DNA of 64,000 bases. It comes from Aralia elata. Its lineage: Eukaryota; Streptophyta; Magnoliopsida; Apiales; Araliaceae. Below, piece by piece: positions 46,446-57,268 of this stretch; positions within the stretch are counted from its first letter, which is position 1, and every line of letters starts with the position of its first letter. The position numbers and the translations under genes were made by a program. The DNA lies in NCBI GenBank assembly GCA_034770075.1, contig CM068382.1, positions 11,736,685 to 11,800,684 of the forward strand, written 5' to 3'. A model generated the notes under the pieces. The model was not told the DNA's origin. It saw only the letters and a list, made by a program, of their open reading frames with translations, and searched no databases.

Positions 46446-46587
46446 CCGCGGATAGATCTGCGGCCAAGTGGGTGCGCCAGCACGAAAACCGGGAAATCAG
46501 CACTACCAGCTGAGTGCGATGGGAGGCGTGCCAGCTGGCCAGCCGCAGATCTATCTGCGGCCAGCCGCAGATAAATCTGCGGCTGGC
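46446..46587 (+). promoter_or_regulatory. Stacked palindromes upstream of D TATA box
   Basis: CCGCGGAT-AG-ATCTGCGG (46446-46463, one mismatch), CCGCAGAT-CT-ATCTGCGG (46543-46560) and a perfect 13-bp-arm palindrome with a two-base centre (46560-46587). The same set is in the 3' LTR at about 55506-55647. Confidence 0.65.
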
Positions 46588-46598
46588 TTTGGCCAGCC

Positions 46599-46605
46599 TA
46601 TTTAA
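46599..46605 (+). promoter_or_regulatory. Probable TATA box of D LTR
   Basis: TATTTAA, 11 bases after the last palindrome. The same box is at 55659-55665 in the other LTR. No start site can be fixed by reading alone. Confidence 0.5.
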
Positions 46606-48205
46606 GCCAGCTTCGGCAGCATACAGGAGGGGCAGTTTTGCGGAAGAAGAAGAAATCAGCAGCAGTTTTAGCTCGGAAATAGAGAGAAATAGCAAAAAAT
46701 TCTTGCAACAATTGAGAGAAAAAGAGAGAAATTTCCTTTGTTGTTAGATTATATCATATACATCTCATATTTCCCTCAATACACAAGTTTCTACACAATT
46801 TTGGTATCATTTGCAAGGTGAAAATCTCATTATTTTTGCAACTTCTATCATGTTATTTGGCTAAATTTAATTGAAATTTTCAAGAATATTATTGAGCAAT
46901 CATGGATTAGGGATTATTGGTGAGGGTTCCATTGGAACAAAATTCTTCCTAATAATCCGATGATATCTAATTGGTGAAATTTCTAGTTTGTTTATGAATG
47001 TATATTAGGCGTAATTTAATTGAGTGTATTTGTAGGATGTGTTAGGCAATCTACGTTGTTATAATTGAGTATTCAATTTGCGAGTGTGTAGCAATTGTGG
47101 TTGTGAGCCTAGGAAAGCGACCCCGTGGTTCAAATCCGATGATGGACGTTTGGTGTATGTAATAGATTCAAGAGGCTTGTTTTGTAGTGTGTAACCATTG
47201 GGCCTTAAAACGACGCTAAGGCGAGAATCGTGTTTAAGGCCCCGAAATAGTGAAATTTGTGATTGTTGGCGTTCGGGGATATTTTGATGGCTTACATGCC
47301 CATGAATAAAACCCGACGCGTGTTTATGCTTGATTCGATTTATGACGCGAAATTGATTTCAAAGCTAAATGATAAGATTTTCATAAAAATCAAGCAAAGT
47401 AGGATATTAGAATCACGAGGTTAAAATTTGAGAAATGTTAATGAATGTCGATTCCTATCTAACGAGAAAGCTAAAGAAAAATCGTTCTCAAACATCACAA
47501 AATCTGATTTTAGAAATAAGTAACGTTTTGTTAAATCTTTGTGCATAGGGTGAAAGAGATTCTAGAAATTGCCCGATCATTTCACGAAAGCAACGTATAG
47601 ATCTCGATTCCTATTTTGGCAAAGGTTTAAAACTCTTGTTTTGCCAAAACGACACCTAACGAAAATCTCATAGTTTTGACAATTAAAATCAAACCTTTCC
47701 CATAAAGCTTTCTCGTGTATACCGAAAAGACATTCCGAAGCGTTCTCAATTTAAAACACAATTTTCCCTAAAATCCAAATGATTCTTTCATACAAATTCA
47801 CCACAACATTCACATAGGTACACACACACACACACGCACTTACATACACATATTCATGAATTAAAGGATAGGAAAGTATCAAGATTGCGGTAACCGTGTT
47901 TCACGGAAGTCGAGGGGTGCCTAACACCTTCCCCTCACTTAAACAAGCCCCCGAACTCTATGAATCTCGATTCGCAGACCAATTAATTCGGAGTCACATA
48001 TGAGCCAGCGATTTATAAAAAATTCGGATGAGTTGGTACATCCATTTCAAATATACCAACTGGCGACTCTGGTTAATTGGCTCATCATAAAAACGATCTT
48101 TCAAAACCCCGTCGACGTCAATGCCGACCTTTTCCAAAAATCATTAAATCAAAAGGCTAAAATTTGGAAGAGACCAAGAGAACGAGAAAACCCGGCGTCG
48201 ACAGC

Positions 48206-48223
48206 TGGCGACTCTGCTGGGGA
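48206..48223 (+). other. Primer-binding site of element D
   Basis: TGGCGACTCTGCTGGGGA begins two bases after the LTR. This form is common in Tat/Ogre elements. I cannot name the tRNA with certainty; it is neither the tRNA-Met nor the tRNA-Asp type seen in the other elements. Confidence 0.75.
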
Positions 48224-48894
48224 GCTATTAGAGGGCTTAAGCCGCGTTCAAATTTTGATGCTATCCTGTCCTTTAAAAATTCATGAATATGTGTGTGCAT
48301 GCGATATTTTGATCTTTTGTGCTTTTGTTGTGTGAATGCGTGTTTTGTCCAATAAATGAATGATTGAATGGGTTTGCTTTACTTCAAAGTAATCATTTGC
48401 ATACGGTGAGGACGATGAATGTGAATGTATGTTGAGAGAGTACCTCCTCCTGAGGCGAACCCGTCGGTTGCTTATTACTGGACTCGATGGGGCTGCTCCC
48501 CGGAGATGGCTCAGGAAACGCACCACTCAAATCCGCTCCAATCGAAAGGGCTCAAACGAGTAGATTGCGAAGATTTGGGAACCTTCATGCCGAAAAGCCC
48601 GCGAGAGTAACCCTAGGGTAGGTCAGCCTCAGATTAACCCAAACGCAGGAAAAGTCTCTTCATGCCTTTTTACGTTTATATGTCTAAATGTCATGATCTC
48701 ATTCAATATTCATACATCCCTTTTCTATGTCGAAAGAGATTACTAACCGCTGTGAATTGCAGGGAATAGTTGGGGGAGCATAATAAAGCATGTTTAGCAT
48801 TGGTTATGGCACTAAAGGACTACTAACTTTCTCTTTTGCAGGGAAAGATTAAAAAACCCCAAAACACAAAAAGTTATAGCTTTAGCATGCATCC
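48224..48894 (+). other. Element D leader before gag
   Basis: About 670 bases between PBS and gag. A 61-codon ORF at 48425-48610 is not recognised and probably not a gene. Nothing else is seen. Confidence 0.55.
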
Positions 48895-50430
48895 ATGTTT
48901 TTCATTTCCCCAGGACTAAACTTCGAACCGTTTGCCTGCAGGATTGCTCCTCAAACCCGTTCGCAGTCTAAGAAAGCCCAGGTCTCTACCTTTGAAATGG
49001 CTGATATTCCTAATCATAGTTCCATATCCCGGGAAGAGTTTGATGATTTTAAAAGACAGATGATGGAAATGGCCACGATGCTAAAAGAACAGTTCTTAAT
49101 CAGACAGGATCCGGTAAACCAAGGATCGCATAATATTCCACCACCAGGGGATGATCAGAATCCTCCTAAAAGTGGTACAAACCTGCTTAAAGATGACCAA
49201 CCCCGACTCAAAGACGAGCCAGTCATCCCAAAGGCCGTTCCCATATCTAACAGGACCGTGATTGCTATCCCAGAGGAAGGGGACACGGACGACCTTCGGA
49301 AAAAAATGAAACACATGGAGGAGACCATCCAATCTCTAAGAGGCATAGGCTCCCTGGGTAGGGTTTAATTACTCCAGATTCTGTGTGTCTTCCCCGGAAC
49401 CAGATATCCAGAGAAGTTCAAGGTCCCCGAGTTCGAAAAATACAATGGAAAGGGAGACCCCCTACACGCACTTGAAAATATACATTGGAGAAACTCGGGT
49501 CTTATGCCCGAGGACGAGGGGCTGAGGATCGCAAGCTATTCCAGAAAAAGCTTAACAGGGGAGGCAAGGATCTGGTATGCCCGCCTTGACAATGCCCGAA
49601 TCCACAACTGGGAGGAGTTTGGCCCATACCTTCTTAACTCAATACAGCTTTCAGGCCCAGATGGCCCCTGATAGATATCAAATGACAAAAATCAAGAAGC
49701 AACCAAAAGAATCTTTCAGGGACTATGCACAACGATGGAGGGGTATGGCTGCAAACAGGTGAATCCCCCGATGAGCGAGGAACGGCGGAAATGGTTAATG
49801 ACCTTTGTGGACATTCAGGAGGCGCCCTATTATGAGCGGGTGATATCGGGGATTGGGAGACCTTTTGCCGAGATGATAAAACACGGAGAAAAATGGGTGG
49901 ACATGGGGTTAAAATCTGGTAAGATCCGGGACCTCACAGCTCTGGAAGTGGTTGCGGAGCAAATCCAGTGTGGGAAAACTATGGCAGCACTTCCCGTAGA
50001 ATTCAACAGAAAAAAGGAGGAAGATGTTTTCCCTCATCCTGCAGGGATCATCTAGAAAGGCAGAGAACAATCCTCAGTGCAAATACAGACAATTGTGCCA
50101 CCCCGACAACATAATCTCAATTATCAAAGGTCGGGCGCGAGACGAAGAAGATTTTGAGACAGCAAAGAGATCGGGTATTCACCCCGCTTGGGGAGCCTCT
50201 TGAACAGATTTTGGCGGTATTGATAGCACAGAGAAGGATAGGCGATTTGGCACCCCCCAATTGATCCGAGAAAGGAGGAGAATTTGATCCGAGTAAGAAG
50301 TGTGCGTACCATTCGGGTTCTCCTGGTCATAGATACTCAGGAATGCTGGGCTCTGGAAGCACCAAAATTCAGAATATGATCGATAGCGGGAAGATCGTGG
50401 TAGAGCAGCCAGAGGTTATGAAGGAGGACC
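48895..50430 (+). pseudogene. gag: Element D gag
   Basis: Broken Tat-type Gag in several frames. 48895-49368: a leader peptide then SREEFDDFKRQMMEMATML. 49380-49670: YPEKFKVPEFEKYNGKGDP, then SLTGEARIWYARLDNARIHNWEEF. 49577-49762: FQAQMAPDRYQMTKIKKQPKE and SFRDYAQRWRGMA. 49735-50055: TFVDIQEAPYYERVISGIG. From 50150 the C-terminal part has PLGEPLEQILAVL and a knuckle-like CAYHSGSPGH in which the following cysteine is displaced. At least four frameshifts or stops are present. It would form the particle; it is not functional. Confidence 0.8.
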
Positions 50431-50883
50431 ATGAGTAGATGCCAGTTGTTGCTCCTTATTTTAAAATTGTGCATGGTTATGTTATTATTTTGTCATGTTT
50501 ATCTTAAAGATGATCATATGCGAGAAAATGCCTTATATATGACAAATATTTTGTTTCATGCCAGGTGTACCAATTTGAGTGTCTCTTGCCTAACAAACGA
50601 TTCTTCAAATTCGAAAGTTGACTACGATTTTGATATTGAGCTGGATTTCGATTTAATGGGCATTGAGCAGGATGAGACAGATAATGACGGCACGCCCGCC
50701 GACGAGATCAAAGGATGGGTCGAAGACAAACCCCAAACCCAACTCAAACCAAACCATCACCATAAAAATTGGAACCCCTGACCAAACCCAGAGAGCTCAA
50801 AATAGGAACAGATCTGACCCCCTAGCCAGAAAACAGAGTGTTAAGGCCAGCATGGAGATATCATTTGCCGATATGGGCAACCT
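50431..50883 (+). pseudogene. pol: Element D pol start remnant and deletion junction
   Basis: An acidic segment (DIELDFDLMGIEQDETDND) resembles the region ahead of RT in Tat elements. RELKIGTDLTP (about 50790-50822) resembles the first RT residues. About 60 bases later the sequence is already integrase. Protease is not recognised, and RT, RNase H and early integrase are missing, so this is a large internal deletion. Confidence 0.65.
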
Positions 50884-51198
50884 GAGGCCTTAGTCTCCGA
50901 CAATGCCAAAAATTTGAGCAGTACCCTTATGAAGGAATTATATGACCAGTTCAAGATCAAACACCTCAATGCTATCATTTGCCGTCCTAAGATGAATGGG
51001 GCAGTGGAGGCTGCGAATAAGAATATCAAGAAGATCATGGCGAGAATGTCTGCTAAACATCGGGGATGGCCGGATCTGCTACCTTTCACCCTGCTGGCGT
51101 ACCGAAAATCGGTGCGTATTTCTACAGGGGCAACCCCTTACACTCTGGTATACGGAATAGAGGTATTTCTGCCATTTGAGGTTGAGATGCTCAGATAA
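50884..51198 (+). pseudogene. pol: Element D integrase core, second half
   Basis: Begins with EALVSDNAKNLSS, which holds the second catalytic aspartate. Then QFKIKHLNAIICRPKMNGAV and EAANKNIKKIMARM with the catalytic glutamate, WPDLLPFTLLAYRKSVR, and STGATPYTLVYGIEVFLPFE. The first aspartate and the zinc domain lie in the deleted part. One frameshift is near 50920. The ORF ends at TAA 51196-51198. Confidence 0.85.
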
Positions 51199-51376
51199 AC
51201 GAGGAGGGTTGAATGCAAGGTCGATACGACCAATTTGCCCTAATTGATGAGAAAAGGGTGGCTGCTATTTCACGCGGCCAGTTGTATCAGCAAAGAATCT
51301 CTCGATCTTACGACAAAAGATAAGACCTCAGAAGTTCAAAAAAAATGACCTAGTGCTAAAGAAAGGCATGCCTTCT

Positions 51377-51442
<66 letters not shown>

Positions 51443-51585
51443 CGAAGCCAAAGGAAAGCTTGCCCCGAACTGAGAGGGGCCTTTCGTGATTAAGAAGGTG
51501 ATGTCCGGAGGAGCCCTCATATTGCAAGAGAGGGATGGAGAGGTGTTTCCATAACCCCTCAATTCCGACTCGGTGAAGCGGTTCC

Positions 51586-51588
<3 letters not shown>
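51199..51588 (+). pseudogene. pol: Element D integrase C-terminal region, split by poly-A
   Basis: After 51198 coding-like sequence continues in other frames. The A64 tract follows, then FVIKKVMSGGALILQERDGE and NSDSVKRFH (51480-51588), which match the end of Tat pol. The poly-A lies inside what should be continuous coding sequence. Confidence 0.7.
51378..51441 (+). repeat. Poly-A tract, 64 bases
   Basis: 64 A in a row after CCTTCTC. No target duplication or SINE/LINE body is beside it, so it is not an obvious retroposon tail. Confidence 0.9.

Positions 51589-51631
<43 letters not shown>
51589..51631 (+). repeat. Poly-A tract, 43 bases
   Basis: 43 A in a row directly after the end of the pol coding remnant, followed by CAATCATCATCATC. 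Confidence 0.9.
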
Positions 51632-51632
<1 letters not shown>

Positions 51633-52558
51633 AATCATCATCATCATTTTCTCGTCGTTCTTTGAAAGAACGAACTACGTAGGACCTGATCTCCCGACTT
51701 GTGGGGGTACGTAGGCAGCCATCGTGGCACGGTCCCATTCCTTACAAAATAATACTTTCTTCTGTCAAAACCAATTCCCAACAACCAGAAAAGCCTTCCT
51801 ATACCCTCAAAACCTTCCCGAAGTCAGCCACCTGATCAGCTTCATCTCAAGTGACATAACCCGGACCCAACCAAACACTTAGTCAAAAAAAAATCTAAGA
51901 CTCAGTCCGATGAAATCAACAGGGTGTGCGGTAGTATCTGTCAAATTTCCATCAAGACTTGAGAAGAAAAAGAGGGCAAGATATCAAAATCGTGGTTGAC
52001 TGGATAAAATGAGGATCCGATGAAAGGCAACGATACGAAAAAAGGGGAAAATGACTGAATATAAATGCATGTCTATATATATAAGTCATTTCGTTACAAG
52101 ATTTCTTTTTCGATAACAGATGAAACTGACATAATCTATGCAGGAGATAAAATGATCTACAGATCTGAAACTAACTTAAGCAGGATGGATAGAGTGGTGG
52201 ATAGGTCTGAAGCATCGGCGTCCCCTGCAATCTACTGCCCCATCATGTCGATACGATCCAATAAAGAAATGGCTCGGCTAACGGTAGTAATCAAGGCCAG
52301 TCTGATCCGGCCATCCTCAGCGACCCGACTAGGGGCAAAATCAGCTGAGATGGAATCATATCTGGGGGAATAAATACCTCTGGGGCGGTGTCATCAGTGA
52401 AAAATCACTCAAAGAGTCATCAAATACTCCAAACTGACTCAAACCAACCATGGCAAAGTCTCGGTGCAACCATTGCACATAAGCAGATGTCCGAATGGGG
52501 CAACTCTCACTTCGCCCGACTATGAACTGAACAAAGCAGCGGAAAAGCCTGCCAAATG
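51632..52558 (+). other. Element D 3' untranslated region before the satellite
   Basis: Starts with the Tat-type phrase GAACTACGTAGGACCTGATC and GGGTACGTAGGCAGCC (51670-51720). The rest is noncoding. A 102-codon ORF at 52065-52373 is not recognised. Confidence 0.6.
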
Positions 52559-54485
52559 ACCCTGGGAAGGGCTGATATCCAAGCAAACCACGACAAGTTG
52601 GTGAGCAACCTGGGAAGGCATCCAAACAAACCACGACAAGATGGTGAGCACCCTGGGAAGGGCTGATATCCAAGCAAACCACGACAAGATGGTGAGCACC
52701 CTGGGAAGGGCTGATATCCAAGCAAACCACGACAAGTTGGTGAGCAACCTGGGAAGGCATCCAAGCAAACCACGACAAGTTGGTGAGCACCCTGGGAAGG
52801 GCTGATATCCAAGCAAACCAACGACAAAGTTGGTGAGCAAACCTGGGAAGGCATCCAAGCAAACCACGACAAGGGTGGTGAGCACCCTGGGAAAGGGGCT
52901 GATATCCAAGCAAACCACGACAAGTTGGTGAGCAACCTGGGAAGGCATCCAAGCAAACCACGACAAGATGGTGAGCACCCTGGGAAGGGCTGATATCCAA
53001 GCAAACCACGACAAGTTGGTGAGCAACCTGGGAAGGCATCCAAGCAAACCACGACAAGATGGTGAGCACCCTGGGAAGGGCTGATATCCAAGCAAACCAC
53101 GACCAAGTTGGTGAGCAACCTGGGAAGGCATCCAAGCAAAACCACGACAAGATGGTGAGCACCCTGGGAAGGGCTGATATCCAAGCAAACCACGACAAGT
53201 TTGGTGAGCAAACCTGGGAAGGCATCCAAGCAAACCACGACAAGATGGTGAGCACCCTGGGAAGGGCTGATATCCAAGCAAAACCACGACAAGTTGGTGA
53301 GCAACCCTGGGAAGGCATCCAAAGCAAACCACGACAAGATGGTGAGCACCCTGGGAAGGGCTGATATCCAAGCAAACCACGACAAGTTGGTGAGCAACCT
53401 GGGAAGGCATCCAAGCAAACCACGACAAGATGGTGAGCACCCTGGGAAAGGGCTGATATCCAAGCAAAACCACGACAAAGTTGGTGAGCACCCTGGGATG
53501 GCATCAAAGCAAACCACGACAAGATGGTGAGCACCCTGGGAAGGGCTGATATCCAAGCAAACCACGACAAGTTTGGTGAGCAACCTGGGAAGGCATCCAA
53601 GCAAACCACGACAAGATGGTGAGCACCCTGGGAAGATCTGATATGCAAGCAAACCACGACAAGTTGGTGAGCAAACCTGGGGAAGGCATCCCAAACAAAC
53701 CACGACAAGATGGTGAGCACCCTGGGAAGGGCTGATATCCAAGCAAACCACGACAAGTTGGTAAGCAACCTGGGAAGGCATCCAAGCAAACCACGACAAG
53801 ATGGTGAGCACCCTGGGAAGGGCCGATATCCAAGCAAACCACGACAAGTTGGTAAGCAACCTGGGAAGGCATCCAAGCAAACCACGACAAGATGGTGAGC
53901 GCCCTGGGAAGGGCTGATATCCAAGCGAACCACGACAAGTTGGTAAGCAACCTGGGAAGGCATCCAAGCAAACCACGACAAGATGGTGAGCACCCTTGGA
54001 AGGGCTGATATCCAAGCAAAACCACGACAAGTTGGTGAGCAACCTGGGAAGGCATCCAAGCAAACCACGACAAGTTGGTAAGCAACCTGGGAAGGCATCC
54101 AAGCAAACCACGACAAGATGGTGAGCACCCTGGGAAGGGCCGATATCCAAGCAAACCACCGACAAGTTGGTAAGCAACCTGGGAAGGCATCCAAGCAAAA
54201 CCACGACAAGATGGTGAGCGCCCTGGGAAGGGCTGATATCCAAGCGAAACCACGACAAGTTTGGTAAGCAACCTGGGAAGGCATCCAAGCAAACCACGAC
54301 AAGATGGTGAGCACCCTTGGAAGGGCTGAGGTCCAAACCAAACCACCACAAGGTGGTGAGCAACCTGAGAAGGCATCCAAGCAAACCACGACAAGATGGT
54401 GAGCAACCCCTTGGAAGGGCTGAGATCCAAACAAACCACCACAAGGTGGTGAGGCAACCTGGGAAGGCATCCAAGCGAACCACTA
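52559..54485 (+). repeat. 91-bp satellite array in D 3' region
   Basis: About 21 tandem copies of a 91-bp unit made of two related halves. One half is 48 bp, beginning GGCTGATATCCAAGC; the other is 43 bp, beginning GCATCCAAGC. Both share AAACCACGACAAG and GTGAGCA and end CTGGGAAG. The 5-bp TGATA difference and a TT/AT change tell the halves apart. Copies at the right edge (after 54325) are more diverged. All minus-strand frames lack stops, which makes long false ORFs. Confidence 0.93.
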
Positions 54486-54777
54486 CACAGTGATGACATC
54501 TGTAGAAACAGTATCAAAAAGACTGTACAGGAGTCATTTTTTTCTCAATTTACATGTTGGGTCACATGCATGAATAGATGATAAATTCTGTCTTGTGATC
54601 CATGAAATGAAAAAAAATCGAGCAGGTTAGGTGTCAAGGTCCTACGCCTATCAGAGTCAAAAGGCGATGGCGGCCAAGAACGATGTGCAAGGACGAACTC
54701 CAAGGATTGGCCTCTCAAACTAGTCAGGAGGATAACGTCCTTTGATGACAATGCGATGGGATAAGGTGATCCGCGAG

Positions 54778-54970
54778 ACGAGCGACCGGCGACGATACCC
54801 GGCCCCGACGAGACGATCGACCGGCCGACGATAAACCGGCGATCATGAGATGGATGTCCGGCGACGAAAACCGGCTCCGACAAGATAACCAACCGGCGAC
54901 GATAACCGGGGGTTACGCGATGGGTGACCGGCGACGATACCCGGCCCCCGAACGAGACGACCAGATTGAA
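54778..54970 (+). repeat. GC-rich imperfect repeats after the satellite
   Basis: About five diverged copies of a unit with GACCGGCGACGATAACCGG-type sequence, about 40 bases apart, within the D 3' region. Confidence 0.65.
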
Positions 54971-55182
54971 GGAGTGAACCCAAAGACCTAACGAACACGG
55001 TCAAGGGGTTGATACATTGACACTCTTACGAATGGTCTTGCATGCATTGCATCTTATGTTGCATCATAAGCTATATGTGTGAGGCATCATGTAATGCACT
55101 GTCATTCTTACACACTGTCATTCATGCATCGAGTGTCCTTATTCTTTATCCTGTTCATTTCATTTATCATTCCATAAACATG

Positions 55183-55197
55183 ATAAAGAGGGGCAGC
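55183..55197 (+). other. Polypurine tract of element D
   Basis: AAAGAGGGGCAGC immediately before the 3' LTR start. The 200 bases upstream are AT-rich and noncoding. Confidence 0.7.
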
Positions 55198-57263
55198 TGT
55201 AGACACCCAAATTTTGCGTTTCCTTCTACTAACCATGACAGGAGGGCGAAAATCGACAATTGAACCGGCTTGCGGAAGCAAAGGAGCGGGCACAAGGGCG
55301 AGCGCCCAGCAACGCCGCAAATGATTTGGGCAGCCCAAGTCGACATGACAGCATGACCGTACCGAGGCAGGCATTTCCGAATGAGGTGGCACGTCTCCCC
55401 CGGAAGTTCCCGGACTGCGGAATACGAGCCTGTCAGCGAAAACCGACGTTGCGGTACGAAAATCGAGGCGTGGCACGAAAATCCGAGAAAGTCAAGCCCG
55501 CCAGCCCGCGGATAGATCTGCGGCCAAGTGGGTGCGCCAGCACGAAAACCGGGAAATCAGCACTACCAGCTGAGTGCGATGGGAGGCGTGCCAGCTGGCC
55601 AGCCGCAGATCTATCTGCGGCCAGCCGCAGATAAATCTGCGGCTGGCTTTGGCCAGCCTATTTAAGCCAGCTTCGGCAGCATACAGGAGGGGCAGTTTTG
55701 CGGAAGAAGAAGAAATCAGCAGCAGTTTTAGCTCGGAAATAGAGAGAAATAGCAAAAAATTCTTGCAACAATTGAGAGAAAAAGAGAGAAATTTCCTTTG
55801 TTGTTAGATTATATCATATACATCTCATATTTCCCTCAATACACAAGTTTCTACACAATTTTGGTATCATTTGCAAGGTGAAAATCTCATTATTTTTGCA
55901 ACTTCTATCATGTTATTTGGCTAAATTTAATTGAAATTTTCAAGAATATTATTGAGCAATCATGGATTAGGGATTATTGGTGAGGGTTCCATTGGAACAA
56001 AATTCTTCCTAATAATCCGATGATATCTAATTGGTGAAATTTCTAGTTTGTTTATGAATGTATATTAGGCGTAATTTAATTGAGTGTATTTGTAGGATGT
56101 GTTAGGCAATCTACGTTGTTATAATTGAGTATTCAATTTGCGAGTGTGTAGCAATTGTGGTTGTGAGCCTAGGAAAGCGACCCCGTGGTTCAAATCCGAT
56201 GATGGACGTTTGGTGTATGTAATAGATTCAAGAGGCTTGTTTTGTAGTGTGTAACCATTGGGCCTTAAAACGACGCTAAGGCGAGAATCGTGTTTAAGGC
56301 CCCGAAATAGTGAAATTTGTGATTGTTGGCGTTCGGGGATATTTTGATGGCTTACATGCCCATGAATAAAACCCGACGCGTGTTTATGCTTGATTCGATT
56401 TATGACGCGAAATTGATTTCAAAGCTAAATGATAAGATTTTCATAAAAATCAAGCAAAGTAGGATATTAGAATCACGAGGTTAAAATTTGAGAAATGTTA
56501 ATGAATGTCGATTCCTATCTAACGAGAAAGCTAAAGAAAAATCGTTCTCAAACATCACAAAATCTGATTTTAGAAATAAGTAACGTTTTGTTAAATCTTT
56601 GTGCATAGGGTGAAAGAGATTCTAGAAATTGCCCGATCATTTCACGAAAGCAACGTATAGATCTCGATTCCTATTTTGGCAAAGGTTTAAAACTCTTGTT
56701 TTGCCAAAACGACACCTAACGAAAATCTCATAGTTTGACAATTAAAATCAAACCTTTCCCATAAAGCTTTCTCGTGTATACCGAAAAGACATTCCGAAGC
56801 GTTCTCAATTTAAAACACAATTTTTCCCTAAAATCCAAATGATTCTTTCATACAAATTCACCACAACATTCACATAGGTACACACACACACACACGCACT
56901 TACATACACATATTCATGAATTAAAGGATAGGAAAGTATCAAGATTGCGGTAACCGTGTTTCACGGAAGTCGAGGGGTGCCTAACACCTTCCCCTCACTT
57001 AAACAAGCCCCCGAACTCTATGAATCTCGATTCGCAGACCAATTAATTCGGAGTCACATATGAGCCAGCGATTTATAAAAAATTCGGATGAGTTGGTACA
57101 TCCATTTCAAATATACCAACTGGCGACTCTGGTTAATTGGCTCATCATAAAAACGATCTTTCAAAACCCCGTCGACGTCAATGCCGACCTTTTCCAAAAA
57201 TCATTAAATCAAAAGGCTAAAATTTGGAAGAGACCAAGAGAACGAGAAAACCCGGCGTCGACA
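55198..57263 (+). repeat. Element D 3' LTR
   Basis: 2066 bp. Nearly identical to the 5' LTR apart from several one- to two-base insertions in the first 330 bases and two later on. Followed by CTGTC. Confidence 0.92.
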
Positions 57264-57268
57264 CTGTC

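Larger units (their letters stand above)
46145..48203 (+). repeat. Element D 5' LTR
   Basis: 2059 bp. Holds three palindromes related to CCGCAGAT-NN-ATCTGCGG (46446-46587), a TATTTAA box just after them, and a (CA)n run near 47821. The last roughly 1.7 kb is almost identical to the 3' LTR. Confidence 0.92.
46145..57263 (+). mobile_element. Element D: Tat/Ogre-type gypsy element, internally deleted
   Basis: LTRs 46145-48203 and 55198-57263, starting TGTAGACACCC and ending GGCGTCGACA, flanked by CTGTC. Inside: PBS, leader, gag, a short remnant of the pol start, integrase end, long poly-A tracts, a 3' region with a 91-bp satellite, and PPT. The Gag phrases FKVPEFEKYNGKGDP and APDRYQMTKIKKQPKESFRDYAQRW, and the integrase phrase NGAVEAANKNIKKI, are typical of Tat. 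Protease, RT, RNase H and half of integrase are deleted. Confidence 0.9.

Noticed and set aside
46096..46695. Several ORFs in both strands at the D LTR start
   Set aside because: They overlap each other, recur in the 3' LTR with frame-breaking indels, and reflect the local GC-rich palindromes.
48000..48335. 111-codon ORF (start repeated at 57060)
   Set aside because: It crosses the D LTR end and PBS, so it is not a protein gene.
52559..54485. CRISPR-like alternation of repeat and spacer
   Set aside because: The two alternating halves are homologous and the supposed spacers are the same in every unit. Plant retroelement context, no cas genes.
52356..54517. Very long minus-strand ORFs (up to 704 codons) in several frames
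   Set aside because: They come from the 91-bp satellite, which lacks stops in all three minus frames. Because 91 is not a multiple of three, each frame reads the same repeated peptide in rotation. No start context, domain or conservation.
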